A stretch of DNA of 64,000 nucleotides from Bacillus solitudinis (GTDB lineage Bacteria; Bacillota; Bacilli; Bacillales; Bacillaceae_D): positions 386,724 to 450,723 of the forward strand of contig NZ_KZ454943.1 of NCBI RefSeq assembly GCF_002797395.1. Direction: 5' to 3'. Both the position numbers and the translations under genes were made by a program. Positions 19,488 through 33,576 of the stretch are shown here, piece by piece. The notes beneath the pieces were generated by a model. The model was given only the letters and a program-made list of their open reading frames with translations, had not been told where the DNA came from and searched no databases. Position 1 is the stretch's first letter. The number at the start of each line of letters is the position of its first letter.

Positions 19488-21845
19488 TTGGGTAAAACAA
19501 AACACACTGGTCCAATGAAAAAATCAAAAAAGCTGGCTCCAGAACATTGGGTTAGCCCGATTCCATTTGGACTTGGAAAAGTGAAACCGAAACATATCCG
19601 CGACTCAATTAAAACGATGTGGGAAAATAAAGATAATTTAGGTTACGCAGCAAACATAATTACAAAAGGCGTTTGTGATGGATGTGCTTTAGGAGTTTCG
19701 GGGTTGTATGATCAAACTCTTACGGGTCCTCATGTCTGCACAACACGGTTTAATGTGCTTCGTTTGAATACAATGCCAGCAATTAATGAATCCATACTTC
19801 ATGCAGATATCGATGAATTAAGAAAATACTCAAGTACAGAACTTCGGAAATTAGGTCGCATTCCATACCCTCTTATTCGCAGGCAGGGGGAAAGAAAGTT
19901 TTCACGACTTTCTTGGAATGAAGCTATGGATTTAATCTCAGCGAAAATGAAATTATTAAATCCTAAACAATATGCGTTCTATCTGACATCACGAGGTATT
20001 ACAAATGAATCCTATTATGTAGCCGCAAAAGTGGCTCGTTTCTTGGGAACAAATAATATTGATAATGCATCACGTATTTGTCACTCGCCAAGTAAAACAG
20101 CATTAAAACGTTCCATTGGTGTTGGAGCCTCCACTGTTAATTATCAGGATTGGATTGGTACAGACGTGTTAGTTTTCTGGGGAAGTGTCGCTTCGAATGC
20201 ATCACCTGTATCAACTAAATATATGTTAGAGGCCAAGAAAAAAGGAACGAAAATTATTGTTATTAACCCTTATCGAGAGCCCTCAATGGAAAAATATTGG
20301 GTTCCTTCCGTTCCTGAATCTGCACTATTTGGGACGAAAATTGCCGATGATTTTTATCAAGTAAATATTGGAGGAGACATTGCCTTCATGCACGGAATCA
20401 TGAGGCACTGGTTTAATATGGAAGAGCAGGAACATGGTTCTGCCATTAATCATACCTTTGTCAAAAACCACGTAAATGGCTACGAGGAACTTAGGGCTAC
20501 GGTACTTAATCAAACATGGAATGAAATAATCTCTTCTTCTGGGGTCAGCAAAGATAGAATAAGAGAGCTTGCAAAACTGCTAGCCAATAGTAAAAATGCT
20601 GTTTTCGCTTGGGCTTTAGGTTTAACAATGCACTCTTTTGCCACAGATAATATATCTCAAGTTGCAAACCTAGCTCTACTTCGAGGATATCTAGGACGGA
20701 AACATAGTGGCTTAATGCCATTTCGTGGTCACTCTTCTGTGCAAGGGAGTGGTGAAATGGGTGCGGATCCATTTGTTCTCCCTGGTGGCGATTTTAAAGG
20801 AGAAAACATTGCGCGTATCGAAAAGCTTTGGGGATTTGACATTCCGACATGGCAAGGAGATATTGTAGGGGTCACGCTAGAGAATATTGTTTTACCAGAT
20901 GATCATGACCGTAAAGTTAAACTGTATTATTTATCTGGCGGAAACTTCCTAGAGACCATGCCAGAACCGGAATTTATTGAAAAAGCCTTATCTCAATTGG
21001 AAATTCGCGTTCATCAGGATATTATTTTAAATACATCTACACTTGTTGATGCCAAAGAAGCCGTCATTGTCTTGCCAGCCAAAACTCGTTATGAACAAGA
21101 TGGAGGGGGTACTTCTACATCGACAGAGCGTATGGTCTACTACTCTCCAGAAATAAAAGGAAATAAAAATAAAATTGAAGAGGCACGCTCTGAATGGAAA
21201 ATCTATATTGACTTGGCCAATCGTATTAAACCAGAAACTGCTTATCTCGTCGACTTTAAAGACGGGCAAGAAATCCGCGGTGAAATGGCATTAGCCAACC
21301 CAAGTTACAACGGAGTTCAACACTTAAAGAAACAAGGAGACGTGTTCCAATGGGGTGGGGCTTGGTTATGTGAGGACGGAATTTGCCCCACTTCAGATGG
21401 TAAAGGACATTTAATCGCTGTCGACATTCCCGATTTAAATAAAAAGCCAGGCGATTTCTACCTTACAACCAGACGAGGGAAGCAATTTAATTCAATGATT
21501 TATAGCGAGACCGATCCATTTAATCACTCAGAACGATACGATGTATTAATTAGTGAAGAAGATGCAACAGAACTCAGTATTCACGAAAGCGAAGGCATTG
21601 TTATTTACAATCAATTTGGAGTCTTTCAAGGACGTGCAAAATTTGCCTCGATTGCACGTGGTAACCTAGGTGTCCACTTCCCTGAAGGAAACTTTCTTCT
21701 ACCAAAAGGTCGCTATGAAAAGTTTGCTGGTATTCCAGACTACAGTATCGCAGTTAAAGTAGAAAAAGCAGACCACTTTAATGCGAGAAAAGATACTCTT
21801 TATCTGGAAAAGCAAATTGACGATTTAGAGTCCTCCGTGAACTAA
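19488..21845 (+). CDS. FdhF/YdeP-family molybdopterin oxidoreductase (formate dehydrogenase-like)
   Basis: Large molybdopterin-binding oxidoreductase of the formate dehydrogenase alpha-like family that includes YdeP; the substrate of this family is mostly unknown. From the TTG at 19488 it has 785 residues. Near the N-terminus three cysteines (63, 66, 84) form CDGC and HVC motifs, not the CxxCxxxC spacing of classical formate dehydrogenases. A Cys-His pair (C198-H199, in RICHSPS) aligns with the Sec/Cys-His active site of formate dehydrogenases. Molybdopterin-dinucleotide-binding segments follow, and a C-terminal beta-barrel domain starts near GDFYLTTRRGKQFNSM. The TTG is preceded by AGAGGTG; a GTG 32 codons upstream has no site. 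There is no signal peptide or twin-arginine motif, so it is probably cytoplasmic. No electron-transfer subunit gene is adjacent. Confidence 0.9.
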   Translation: MGKTKHTGPMKKSKKLAPEHWVSPIPFGLGKVKPKHIRDSIKTMWENKDNLGYAANIITKGVCDGCALGVSGLYDQTLTGPHVCTTRFNVLRLNTMPAINESILHADIDELRKYSSTELRKLGRIPYPLIRRQGERKFSRLSWNEAMDLISAKMKLLNPKQYAFYLTSRGITNESYYVAAKVARFLGTNNIDNASRICHSPSKTALKRSIGVGASTVNYQDWIGTDVLVFWGSVASNASPVSTKYMLEAKKKGTKIIVINPYREPSMEKYWVPSVPESALFGTKIADDFYQVNIGGDIAFMHGIMRHWFNMEEQEHGSAINHTFVKNHVNGYEELRATVLNQTWNEIISSSGVSKDRIRELAKLLANSKNAVFAWALGLTMHSFATDNISQVANLALLRGYLGRKHSGLMPFRGHSSVQGSGEMGADPFVLPGGDFKGENIARIEKLWGFDIPTWQGDIVGVTLENIVLPDDHDRKVKLYYLSGGNFLETMPEPEFIEKALSQLEIRVHQDIILNTSTLVDAKEAVIVLPAKTRYEQDGGGTSTSTERMVYYSPEIKGNKNKIEEARSEWKIYIDLANRIKPETAYLVDFKDGQEIRGEMALANPSYNGVQHLKKQGDVFQWGGAWLCEDGICPTSDGKGHLIAVDIPDLNKKPGDFYLTTRRGKQFNSMIYSETDPFNHSERYDVLISEEDATELSIHESEGIVIYNQFGVFQGRAKFASIARGNLGVHFPEGNFLLPKGRYEKFAGIPDYSIAVKVEKADHFNARKDTLYLEKQIDDLESSVN

Positions 21846-21870
21846 TAGTGGACATTTAGCTTCCATCCAG

Positions 21871-22539
21871 CTAAAAAACAATCTCTGCAACAGTTATCAC
21901 AGCTAAACCATCTAGTACTTGCTGATGTTTTATTGATTTTGTTCCTAGTTGTTCAAGTAATGATGTTAACTCCTCTTCCGCGTATCGATGTCTTGCCGTT
22001 GATACATTCGACCAACGTACCAAGGCGGTTTGTTCGAATCCTGTAATATTATGCTTTTCAGCAAAGCGTCGCGCTTCCGTTGGATTCATGTTCTTAGATG
22101 GATTTAACATTCCTATTACTCCATTAGGTCGAGTCACCCGAATCATCTCTTTAATCCCTTTTTCAGGTTCTGGCAATAAAAACATCACACATGTTGATAG
22201 ACTAATATCAAAGCTATTATCGGAAAAGGGCAGCTTGTACGCATCGGCTACCATGCTACTACTTTTATCCTTAGCTCCTTTTGCCACTAGTAAAGAAAGA
22301 CTCGCATCGACCATCTCTTTAGATAAATCGACGCCCGTTACTGTTTTAGCGTCTTCCACACCTCGTGCAAGCAGACGTCCTGTCCCACAACCAATATCAA
22401 TAACATCTTTACCTGTCCAAGCACCAGTGAACCTCATTAATTTATGATGAATATCCGAAAGCCAGGAAGTTTGAGCCATTGCATCAAAAAAAGGAACGAG
22501 TGAATCAAAATCACTCGCTTCCATCTTTTTCATCTTCAT
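21871..22539 (-). CDS. Class I SAM-dependent methyltransferase, unknown substrate
   Basis: A 222-residue Rossmann-fold methyltransferase of the Methyltransf_11 / UbiE-like type. The SAM-binding motif I is VIDIGCGTGRLLARG (about 46-60), followed by an acidic loop (TGVDLSKEMVDAS) and the FDISLSTCVMFLLP motif IV region. I cannot assign the substrate; similar proteins carry names from small-molecule to quinone methyltransferases. The ATG at 22539 lies one base after the pyrE stop, with GAGGGTG overlapping the pyrE end, so it is probably the last gene of the pyr operon. It converges on the oxidoreductase gene with 25 bp between them; a short TTTAGCT/AGCTAAA stem lies there without a clear T-run. 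Confidence 0.85.
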   Translation of the reverse strand: MKMKKMEASDFDSLVPFFDAMAQTSWLSDIHHKLMRFTGAWTGKDVIDIGCGTGRLLARGVEDAKTVTGVDLSKEMVDASLSLLVAKGAKDKSSSMVADAYKLPFSDNSFDISLSTCVMFLLPEPEKGIKEMIRVTRPNGVIGMLNPSKNMNPTEARRFAEKHNITGFEQTALVRWSNVSTARHRYAEEELTSLLEQLGTKSIKHQQVLDGLAVITVAEIVF

Positions 22540-22540
22540 C

Positions 22541-23169
22541 TTACACCCTCATCCAGGCTTCAGAAGAAGGATCTTTGCGCCACGCAATAAGCTTATTCCA
22601 TTCTTCTTGGTTAATCGATCCCTTCGATCTCGCCACGTCAATAAGTGTTGAATAATTTGTTAAGACATGAGTTGTTAACTCAGCATCAACAAAGTTTTTA
22701 GTTGCTTTTTCAAGTTCATATGTAAAGATGGCTACAACGCCGACAACCTCTGCACCAACTGCACGTACAGCTTCAGCAGATGTTATCACACTACCACCTG
22801 TTGAAATAAGATCTTCTACAATCACAACTTTTTGTCCTTTTTCAATTTTACCTTCAATTTGATTTTGCTTACCGTGTCCCTTAGCAGAACCACGAATGTA
22901 AGCCATAGGTAAGTCAAGGATTTCACTTACCCAAGCTGCATGAGGAATTCCTGCAGTAGCTGTTCCTGCGATTACATCAACATGACCAAACTTCTCTTGA
23001 ATAATCGTTGATAATCCTTGAGCAATATCACGACGAACTTCAGGAAAGGAAAGTGTCATCCGATTATCACAATAAATTGGAGATTTCATCCCAGATGTCC
23101 AAGTGAACGGTTCATTTGGACTTAAGCCTACTGCATTAATATTTAATAAATGTGTAGCTATCTTTTCTT

Positions 23170-23173
<4 letters not shown>
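22541..23173 (-). CDS. pyrE: PyrE, orotate phosphoribosyltransferase
   Basis: Converts orotate and PRPP to orotidine 5'-phosphate, the fifth step of UMP synthesis. The PRPP loop [13 protein letters not shown] and the orotate-side segment [17 protein letters not shown] are present. From the ATG at 23173 it has 210 residues, the family length; the frame is open 30 codons upstream, but GGGAGGG and the four-base ATGA overlap with pyrF fix the start. It is the last pyrimidine enzyme gene of the operon, and here a methyltransferase gene follows directly. Confidence 0.96.
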
Positions 23174-25573
<2,400 letters not shown>

Positions 25574-25588
25574 TGGTTCTTCCTCCTC

Positions 25589-28500
25589 TTAGGATTGCAT
25601 TGCTGGCATGCTTTCAGATGAAAATGTAATCAGCTCTAGCACTGAAAGCAAAGCAGCTGCAGTATCAATTGACGTTAAACAAACAACGCCATTTTCTACA
25701 GATTCTCTTCGAATTCGGAATCCATCACGAGCGGGTTGCTTTCCTCTCGTAAGTGTATTTATTACAAATTGAGCCTTCCCTTGTCGAATAACATCTAATA
25801 GATGAGGACTCTCTTCACCAATTTTATTCACAACTGTAACAGGAATATTAGCTTCCTTAATAATACTTGCTGTTCCCGATGTCGCTAAAATATCATAGCC
25901 AATACGGTGGAACCGTTCAACTAAGCTCATCGCCTCTTCTTTATCTTTATTTGCAATCGTAAATAAAACAGCTCCGTGCTTCGGAATGTTCATACCTGCC
26001 CCAATTAATCCTTTATAAAGAGCTTTTTCAAGTGTACGATCGCGTCCCATAACCTCACCTGTTGATTTCATTTCAGGGCCAAGCGTAATGTCGACACGAC
26101 GTAATTTTGCAAATGAGAATACTGGAACCTTGACAGAAACTTCTTTCCCTTCAGGGTGATAGCCTGTCTCGTAGCCAAGCTCCGGTAAGGTTTTACCTAG
26201 CATAACTTTTGTTGCAAGGTTTGCCATCGGTACACCGGTAATTTTGCTTAGAAATGGAACTGTACGACTTGAACGTGGATTCACTTCTAGTACATATACT
26301 TCCTCTTTGTGCCAAACAAATTGGATGTTTAGTAAGCCGACAATATTCAATCCTCTTGCGATGGCAATCGTCCGTTCAACAAGCTTTTGCTTTAAGTGCT
26401 CAGGAACAGTTTGTGGTGGATAGACCGCGATTGAATCACCGGAGTGAACACCTGCCCGCTCGATATGTTCCATCATCCCAGGAATGTACACATTTTCTCC
26501 ATCAGAAATCGCGTCAACCTCAAGCTCTTTCCCAATCAAATAACGGTCAATTAAAACCGGATGCTTTGGATTTACTTTTACGGCATTTGCCATATAGTTT
26601 AGCAATTCTTCTTCTTTATAAACAATTTCCATTGCACGTCCACCTAAAACATATGAAGGACGTACAAGGACTGGATAACCAATATTTGTCGCGATAACAA
26701 CCGCTTCTTCAACCGATGTGGCCGTTTTACCAAGTGGTTGTGGGATATCTAATGACATTAACGTTTGCTCAAATTTATCACGGTTTTCGGCACGATCCAT
26801 ATCTTCAAGTGATGTACCGATGATTTTCACACCACGTGACTCTAAATCCGCAGCTAAGTTTATCGCTGTTTGGCCACCGAACTGAACAATAACACCTTCC
26901 GGCTGTTCATGATTTACTACATGCATTACGTCTTCAATCGTTAGTGGTTCAAAATAAAGCTTATCTGACGTGCTGAAATCTGTTGAAACTGTTTCAGGGT
27001 TATTGTTCATAATAATTGCTTCATAGCCTGCCTCTTTAATAGCCCAAACCGTATGAACAGTCGCATAGTCAAACTCAATTCCTTGACCAATTCGAATTGG
27101 TCCTGAGCCAAGTACGAGAATACTCTTTTTATCTGTGACAATTGATTCTGTTTCATCTTCGTACGTGCCATAAAAGTATGGTGTTGCAGACTCAAATTCA
27201 GCTGCACAAGTATCAACCATTTTGTAAACTGGACTCATGCCGTTATTCATTCGAAGCTCATATACGTTAAATTCCTCTGTATTCCAGAACCCTGCAATTG
27301 CAATATCTGAAAAGCCGCGTTCCTTCGCCTTTTTTAAGACTTCAAGATTATTAGGAGCATCGCGTAATTCATTTTCGATTGCAACAATGCGCTCAATCTT
27401 TTGTAGGAAAAACCGATCAATCTTTGTAGTTTCATTAATTTCTTTTGGTGTTACACCTCGACGAATCAATTCAGTGACCGCAAATAGGCGCTGATCATCT
27501 GGCTTCACAACTTTTGCATGAAGTTCTTCGGTTGATAAAAGTGAAACGTCTGCATCATACACATGATCGTATCCTGCCTCAAGTGAACGAACCGCTTTTA
27601 AAAGGGACTCTTCAGCATTACGACCAATCGCCATAACTTCCCCTGTCGCTTTCATTTGTGTACCTAATGAGCGATTTGCAGCCTCAAATTTATCAAATGG
27701 CCAACGAGGAATTTTTGAAACAACATAATCAAGTGCTGGTTCAAAACTTGCATAAGTTGTTTCGGTTACTGGATTTTTTAACTCATCTAGACTATATCCA
27801 ACAGCAATTTTCGCAGCAATCTTTGCAATAGGGTAGCCTGTTGCTTTTGAAGCAAGCGCTGATGAACGACTTACGCGAGGGTTCACCTCTATAATATAGT
27901 AATCATTGCTATCGGCATCAAGAGCAAACTGTACGTTACAGCCCCCTTCGATTCCTAGTGCCCGAATAATTTTCAGTGATGAATTTCGAAGCATTTGATA
28001 ATCACGGTCTGTTAATGTTTGACTCGGAGCAAACACAATCGAGTCACCAGTATGAACACCTACAGGGTCAAAGTTTTCCATATTACAAACAACGATCGCT
28101 TGGTCTTTCCCATCACGCATAACCTCGTACTCAACTTCTTTAAAACCAGCAATACTTTTTTCGACCAGACATTGAGTTACAGGGCTGTATTTCAAACCGC
28201 TTGAGACGATTTCAACGAGGTCTTCATGGTTATGGACAATTCCACCACCCGTACCACCTAACGTGTAGGCAGGACGAATGATAACCGGAAAGCCTATCTC
28301 TTTTACAAACGCTTCAGCTTCTGCTACGGTATGCACGATTTCACTTTCGGGGACAGGCTCATTTAGTTCATTCATCAGTGAACGGAATTGTTCACGATCC
28401 TCTGCTTGTTTAATTGCATCTAATTTTGTTCCTAATAGTTCAATTTCATATAAATCAAGAATTCCGGACTCCTCTAATTCCATAGCCATATTTAAGCCTG

Positions 28501-28783
28501 TTTGACCACCTAAAGTAGCTAGAATTCCATCGGGACGTTCTTGACGAATAATCCGACTTACAAACTCAAGAGTGATTGGCTCAATGTAAACACGATCGGC
28601 CATTGTCGTATCGGTCATAATCGTCGCTGGATTTGAGTTGATAAGGATGACTTCATAGCCTTCTTCTTTTAACGCTTGACATGCTTGAGTACCCGCATAA
28701 TCAAACTCTGCTGCTTGTCCGATAACAATTGGTCCAGACCCAATAACTAATATTTTGTTTATATCTGTACGTTTTCCCATCAT
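25589..28783 (-). CDS. carB: CarB (PyrAB), carbamoyl-phosphate synthase large subunit
   Basis: Makes carbamoyl phosphate from bicarbonate, ATP and ammonia delivered by CarA. The 1064-residue protein has two homologous halves, each with a nucleotide-binding start ([21 protein letters not shown] and the related [14 protein letters not shown] near residue 555) and an ATP-grasp domain. The last 130 residues form the MGS-like allosteric domain that in Bacillus responds to UMP and PRPP. Two adjacent ATG codons follow GGAGAG; I use the first. It lies between carA and pyrK in the pyr operon. Confidence 0.97.
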   Translation of the reverse strand: MMGKRTDINKILVIGSGPIVIGQAAEFDYAGTQACQALKEEGYEVILINSNPATIMTDTTMADRVYIEPITLEFVSRIIRQERPDGILATLGGQTGLNMAMELEESGILDLYEIELLGTKLDAIKQAEDREQFRSLMNELNEPVPESEIVHTVAEAEAFVKEIGFPVIIRPAYTLGGTGGGIVHNHEDLVEIVSSGLKYSPVTQCLVEKSIAGFKEVEYEVMRDGKDQAIVVCNMENFDPVGVHTGDSIVFAPSQTLTDRDYQMLRNSSLKIIRALGIEGGCNVQFALDADSNDYYIIEVNPRVSRSSALASKATGYPIAKIAAKIAVGYSLDELKNPVTETTYASFEPALDYVVSKIPRWPFDKFEAANRSLGTQMKATGEVMAIGRNAEESLLKAVRSLEAGYDHVYDADVSLLSTEELHAKVVKPDDQRLFAVTELIRRGVTPKEINETTKIDRFFLQKIERIVAIENELRDAPNNLEVLKKAKERGFSDIAIAGFWNTEEFNVYELRMNNGMSPVYKMVDTCAAEFESATPYFYGTYEDETESIVTDKKSILVLGSGPIRIGQGIEFDYATVHTVWAIKEAGYEAIIMNNNPETVSTDFSTSDKLYFEPLTIEDVMHVVNHEQPEGVIVQFGGQTAINLAADLESRGVKIIGTSLEDMDRAENRDKFEQTLMSLDIPQPLGKTATSVEEAVVIATNIGYPVLVRPSYVLGGRAMEIVYKEEELLNYMANAVKVNPKHPVLIDRYLIGKELEVDAISDGENVYIPGMMEHIERAGVHSGDSIAVYPPQTVPEHLKQKLVERTIAIARGLNIVGLLNIQFVWHKEEVYVLEVNPRSSRTVPFLSKITGVPMANLATKVMLGKTLPELGYETGYHPEGKEVSVKVPVFSFAKLRRVDITLGPEMKSTGEVMGRDRTLEKALYKGLIGAGMNIPKHGAVLFTIANKDKEEAMSLVERFHRIGYDILATSGTASIIKEANIPVTVVNKIGEESPHLLDVIRQGKAQFVINTLTRGKQPARDGFRIRRESVENGVVCLTSIDTAAALLSVLELITFSSESMPAMQS

Positions 28784-28799
28784 TCTCTCTCCTATCGTT

Positions 28800-29888
28800 T
28801 TAAACCTGTACTTTAGACTTTATTTTAATCTCCATCATTTCAATAAATTCATCAAATAAATGGTTCGCATCATGTGGTCCTGGTGATGCTTCAGGATGAT
28901 ATTGAACACTAAACGCAGGATAATCCAAATGTTTAATCCCTTCAACCGTACTATCGTTAACGGCTACATGAGTTGCTTCCAAACGAGTATTCTCTAAAGA
29001 TTCTGTCACAACTGTATAACCATGGTTTTGCGCTGTTATATCGATTTTTCCAGTAGCTAACTCACGGACAGGATGATTGGAACCCCGATGACCAAAACGA
29101 AGACGGTCAGTTTTCGCACCACAAGCTAAAGCAAGCAGTTGATGACCTAAACAAATTCCAAAAACCGGAACCTTCCCAAGTAAATCCTGAATCATTTGAA
29201 TCGCTTCTGGTACATCGACTGGGTTCCCAGGGCCGTTGCTTAACATTACCCCATCTGCCCCTAAACGGATAACTTCTTCCGCAGGGGTATTATACGGCAC
29301 CACAACGACATCACAATGACGTTCAATCAATTCTTGTAAAATACCGTGCTTCATTCCAAAATCCACAAGTACGACACGATGTCCTTTTCCAGGTGCATGA
29401 TACGGGTCCTTTGTTGACACTTTTGCCACTTGGTCAACCATCCAAGTTGAAGCCTTTAGCTCAGCAATAACCTCATCGACGTTCACATCTAATGAGCAAA
29501 TCCGTCCTCTCAGTGTTCCCTGTTCACGAATGGATCTTGTTAATTTACGGGTATCAATTCCTGCAAGACCTGGAATTCCTTTCGCTTCTAAAAGACTGTG
29601 AAGTGACTCTTCACTACGCCAATGGCTTGGCTCTAGCTCAACTTCTTTAACAATTAAACCGTGGATTGCCGGGCTAATAGACTCAAAATCATCGCGGTTA
29701 ATTCCGTAGTTTCCAATAAGTGGATACGTCAACATGACAATCTGACCGCAATAAGAAGGATCCGATAAAATTTCTTGATAACCAGTCATTCCTGTATTAA
29801 ATACAACTTCCCCGCTCATAACGATATCAGCGCCAAATCCTTCACCTACATATACTTGTCCATCTTCTAAGATTAATTGTCGTTTCAT
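28800..29888 (-). CDS. carA: CarA (PyrAA), carbamoyl-phosphate synthase glutaminase subunit
   Basis: Glutamine amidotransferase subunit that supplies ammonia to CarB. The N-terminal CPSase domain is followed by a class I amidotransferase domain with the nucleophile Cys in [12 protein letters not shown] and the His-Glu pair in [12 protein letters not shown]. From the ATG at 29888 it has 362 residues; GGGAAGGG precedes it and the ATGA overlap with the pyrC stop confirms it. The frame is open 23 codons further upstream but that part belongs to pyrC. Confidence 0.96.
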   Translation of the reverse strand: MKRQLILEDGQVYVGEGFGADIVMSGEVVFNTGMTGYQEILSDPSYCGQIVMLTYPLIGNYGINRDDFESISPAIHGLIVKEVELEPSHWRSEESLHSLLEAKGIPGLAGIDTRKLTRSIREQGTLRGRICSLDVNVDEVIAELKASTWMVDQVAKVSTKDPYHAPGKGHRVVLVDFGMKHGILQELIERHCDVVVVPYNTPAEEVIRLGADGVMLSNGPGNPVDVPEAIQMIQDLLGKVPVFGICLGHQLLALACGAKTDRLRFGHRGSNHPVRELATGKIDITAQNHGYTVVTESLENTRLEATHVAVNDSTVEGIKHLDYPAFSVQYHPEASPGPHDANHLFDEFIEMMEIKIKSKVQV

Positions 29889-31165
29889 TGTGTTACCCTT
29901 CCCTTCTCCCAAGCTTTTTCTCCATTTACGAATGTATAAAGTGGCCATCCTTGGCAAGTCCAGCCATTAAATGGTGTGTTTTTTCCTTTAGATAAAAAGT
30001 TTTCATTATCTATTGATTCTTCAAGCTCTAAATCAACAACCGTAATATCTGCATATGCCCCTTCTTGTAACGTCCCAAACTCAAGGCCAAAACGCTTAGC
30101 AGGAATCACAGTCATCCAATCAATTAATTGCTTCAACGTTACTTTATTCGTTTTTACGAAGTTTGTATATAGTAAAGGAAAGGCAGTTTCTAATCCAACA
30201 ATCCCCAGAGGAGCGAGTTCCATAGCCTGTGCTTTTTCCTCTTCAGTATGAGGCGCATGGTCTGTAGCAATAAAATCAATTGTTCCATCAAGTAATCCTT
30301 CAAATAACGCCTCTCGGTCTTCTTTTCCACGAAGAGGCGGATTCATTTTAAAATTGGTATCAAGACCAGGGATATCTTCATCACAAAGTAACAAATGATG
30401 CGGAGATACTTCAGCTGTTACACGAATGCCAGCACGCTTAGCATCACGAATTACTCTAACTGATTCTTTCGTGCTTACATGGCACACATGATAATGAGCC
30501 CCAGCCGCCTCAGCTAACAGCACATCCCTTGCAATATGGACCGATTCACATACGGAAGGTATTCCCGGTAAGTCATGTTTTGCTGAGAAAGTTCCCTCGT
30601 GAACTGCCCCTCCTTGAATCAGCGTATTCTCCTCACAATGCGCGACGATGGCCACATCTACTTTAGCTGCTTGTTTCATTGCTTCAAGCATCATACCAGC
30701 CGACTGAACACCAACACCATCGTCAGTAAAAGCAAAGGCTCCCGCCGCTTTTATCGCTTCAAAATCAGTTAGTTCTTTTCCTAGTTGCCTTGTCGTAATT
30801 GACGCATACGGTAAAACACGAACATGGGCTGTGTCTTTAATCCGTTTTTGTAACCATTCCATTTGTTCCACCGTGTCAGGCACTGGTCTTGTATTCGGCA
30901 TTGGGCAGATTGTCGTATACCCACCTCTTGCTGCTGCAAGCGAACCTGTTTCAATGGTTTCCTTCTTTTCACCACCAGGCTCACGTAAATGTACATGAAC
31001 ATCAACAAACCCCGCTGAAACGAGTTTACCCGTTACATCAATAACTTCGATTTCATCCTCTGATGTTACTTCATAAGAGATACGCCCCTCTCTCATGAAA
31101 ATATCTTTCTGCTCTAGCTCTCCACTATCGCCGACTACAAATCCACCTTGAAGTTTTGTCACCAT
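29885..31165 (-). CDS. pyrC: PyrC, dihydroorotase
   Basis: Zinc amidohydrolase that cyclises carbamoyl aspartate to dihydroorotate. Metal-binding motifs are [12 protein letters not shown] near the N-terminus, the AHCEE and CHVST histidines, and IATDHAPHT with the catalytic Asp. From the ATG at 31165 it has 426 residues; GGGGGG lies just upstream, whereas an in-frame GTG five codons earlier falls within that site. It lies 21 bp after pyrB. Confidence 0.96.
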   Translation of the reverse strand: MVTKLQGGFVVGDSGELEQKDIFMREGRISYEVTSEDEIEVIDVTGKLVSAGFVDVHVHLREPGGEKKETIETGSLAAARGGYTTICPMPNTRPVPDTVEQMEWLQKRIKDTAHVRVLPYASITTRQLGKELTDFEAIKAAGAFAFTDDGVGVQSAGMMLEAMKQAAKVDVAIVAHCEENTLIQGGAVHEGTFSAKHDLPGIPSVCESVHIARDVLLAEAAGAHYHVCHVSTKESVRVIRDAKRAGIRVTAEVSPHHLLLCDEDIPGLDTNFKMNPPLRGKEDREALFEGLLDGTIDFIATDHAPHTEEEKAQAMELAPLGIVGLETAFPLLYTNFVKTNKVTLKQLIDWMTVIPAKRFGLEFGTLQEGAYADITVVDLELEESIDNENFLSKGKNTPFNGWTCQGWPLYTFVNGEKAWEKGRVTQ

Positions 31166-31186
31166 ATTTATTCCCCCCACATTTTA

Positions 31187-32110
<924 letters not shown>

Positions 32111-32149
32111 TCATTTTATCCCGATAAAATGCGCCAACCTTTTTCAGCT

Positions 32150-32244
32150 ATATAAAAGCCCTGAGAGTGACTCTCAGGGCATGCAAGAAGCAAGGAATAA
32201 TCCTTTCTCTTCTTAGTACATTCCCTTCGAAGTCTCTCTGTACT
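32150..32244 (-). promoter_or_regulatory. PyrR attenuator between pyrP and pyrB
   Basis: The leader of pyrB contains a PyrR-binding-loop candidate AGTACAGAGAGACT (minus strand, 32231-32244), which matches the B. subtilis consensus loop CNGNGA but differs at two flanking stem positions. It is followed by an 11-bp GC-rich stem (32158-32168 with 32170-32180) and TTTTATAT. High UMP should let PyrR bind and favour the terminator, cutting expression of pyrB through pyrE. Confidence 0.8.
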
Positions 32245-32255
32245 TCCTTAAAGGA

Positions 32256-33554
32256 TTAACTTTGCTCTTCAAATAATTGTTTTTTCCCATAGCTTTCTTC
32301 TTTTTCAGGAAGAAGAAGATGGAGAATAATACCGATGATTGTAGCAAGAGCCATTCCCGCCATTTGAACATCAGGTGTCAGTTGAATAAATGCTCCGCCA
32401 ATACCAATCACAAGGATAACAGATGAAATAATCAAGTTTCGTTTCACACCCAACTTAATTTCATTATCAATCAGCATCCGCAAACCGGAAGAAGCAATTA
32501 TACCGAATAGCAAAATTGAGACACCACCCATAACTGCTGCAGGAATCGTAGAAATCAATGCAGAAACTTTACCAATAAAGGCGAACACAATGGCAAGTAC
32601 AGCTGCGCCCCCGATTACAAATACACTGAACACGCGCGTAATCGCTAAAACACCAATGTTTTCACCATAAGTGGTATTCGGAGGTCCACCGATGAAAGAG
32701 GCAATAATGGTTGCAACTCCATCACCTAGTATTGACCGATGCAAACCAGGTTTTTGAATAAAGTTCTTTCCAACAATTTTACTTAAAACCATTTGGTCAC
32801 CAATATGCTCCGCAATTGTCACAACTGCAACTGGCACCATAATAACCGCAATCGCCAGAGAAAATTGAGGAGTGTAGGTCACAAATGGAACGAGTACATC
32901 TGGTGCGACAAACCATTTGGCTTCTCTTACCGGTTGAAAGTCAATCAATCCTTGAGTTAAAGCAAAGACATAGCCACCGATAATCCCGAACATAATTGGT
33001 ACGAGGCTAAAGAAACCTTTCGCAAACATCGACACTAAAACAGTAATAGCAAGTGTAACTAATGCGACAATAAAGTGTGTCGTACTGTATTGGTCTGTAC
33101 CAGGTATATACATCGCCATATTAATCGCTACACTCGCAAGCCCGAGTCCGATAACCATAATTACCGGCCCGACAACAATGGGTGGAAGCACGTACATAAT
33201 CCAGTTCACGCCTACTAGCTTTATTAACAGGGCGACTATCCCATATACTAACCCTGCTAAAAAGCTTCCTAACATTGCGCCTTCTGGTCCTCCTACAGAA
33301 GTTGCTGCTATAATCGGAGCAATAAATGCGAAAGATGAGCCTAAATATGCTGGAATTTGTCCACGTGTTACAAGTAGATACGCTAGGGTTCCTAAGCCAC
33401 TTGAAAGGAGTGCCACAGCTGGGCTTAAGTCAACAAGATAAGGAACTAATATCGTTGCCCCGAACATTGCAAATAAATGCTGTATACTAAGGAGGAGCCA
33501 TTTATCTATTCGTGGAACTTCTTTAATTCCAATGTCTTTCGATTGTTTTGCCAT
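32256..33554 (-). CDS. pyrP: PyrP (UraA), uracil permease
   Basis: Uracil:H+ symporter of the NCS2 family with about 14 membrane segments. The N-terminal QHLFAMFGATILVP segment and the central FIGGPPNTTYGENIG segment with the family Glu are present. The length of 432 residues is normal. The ATG at 33554 is seven bases after AGAGAGAGG. It lies between pyrR and pyrB, as in B. subtilis, so uptake and synthesis share one regulator. Confidence 0.96.
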   Translation of the reverse strand: MAKQSKDIGIKEVPRIDKWLLLSIQHLFAMFGATILVPYLVDLSPAVALLSSGLGTLAYLLVTRGQIPAYLGSSFAFIAPIIAATSVGGPEGAMLGSFLAGLVYGIVALLIKLVGVNWIMYVLPPIVVGPVIMVIGLGLASVAINMAMYIPGTDQYSTTHFIVALVTLAITVLVSMFAKGFFSLVPIMFGIIGGYVFALTQGLIDFQPVREAKWFVAPDVLVPFVTYTPQFSLAIAVIMVPVAVVTIAEHIGDQMVLSKIVGKNFIQKPGLHRSILGDGVATIIASFIGGPPNTTYGENIGVLAITRVFSVFVIGGAAVLAIVFAFIGKVSALISTIPAAVMGGVSILLFGIIASSGLRMLIDNEIKLGVKRNLIISSVILVIGIGGAFIQLTPDVQMAGMALATIIGIILHLLLPEKEESYGKKQLFEEQS

Positions 33555-33559
33555 ATTTA

Positions 33560-33576
33560 AACCTCTCTCTGATGAA
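33560..33576 (-). promoter_or_regulatory. pyrP ribosome binding site with PyrR-loop-like sequence
   Basis: The 57-bp pyrR-pyrP gap has no terminator hairpin, unlike the attenuator at this place in B. subtilis. The purine-rich CAGAGAGAGG that serves as the pyrP ribosome binding site resembles the PyrR loop CNGNGAGG. A translational effect of PyrR is possible but unproven; it may simply be a ribosome binding site. Confidence 0.3.

Noticed and set aside
21855-21875. TTTAGCT/AGCTAAA inverted repeat between the convergent oxidoreductase and methyltransferase genes
   Set aside because: The stem is seven AT-rich base pairs, includes the methyltransferase stop codon and lacks a T-run in either direction, so I did not call a terminator.
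26254-26697. 147-codon plus-strand reading frame inside carB
   Set aside because: Antisense to an ATP-grasp domain of CarB, no start signal and no domain that I recognise.
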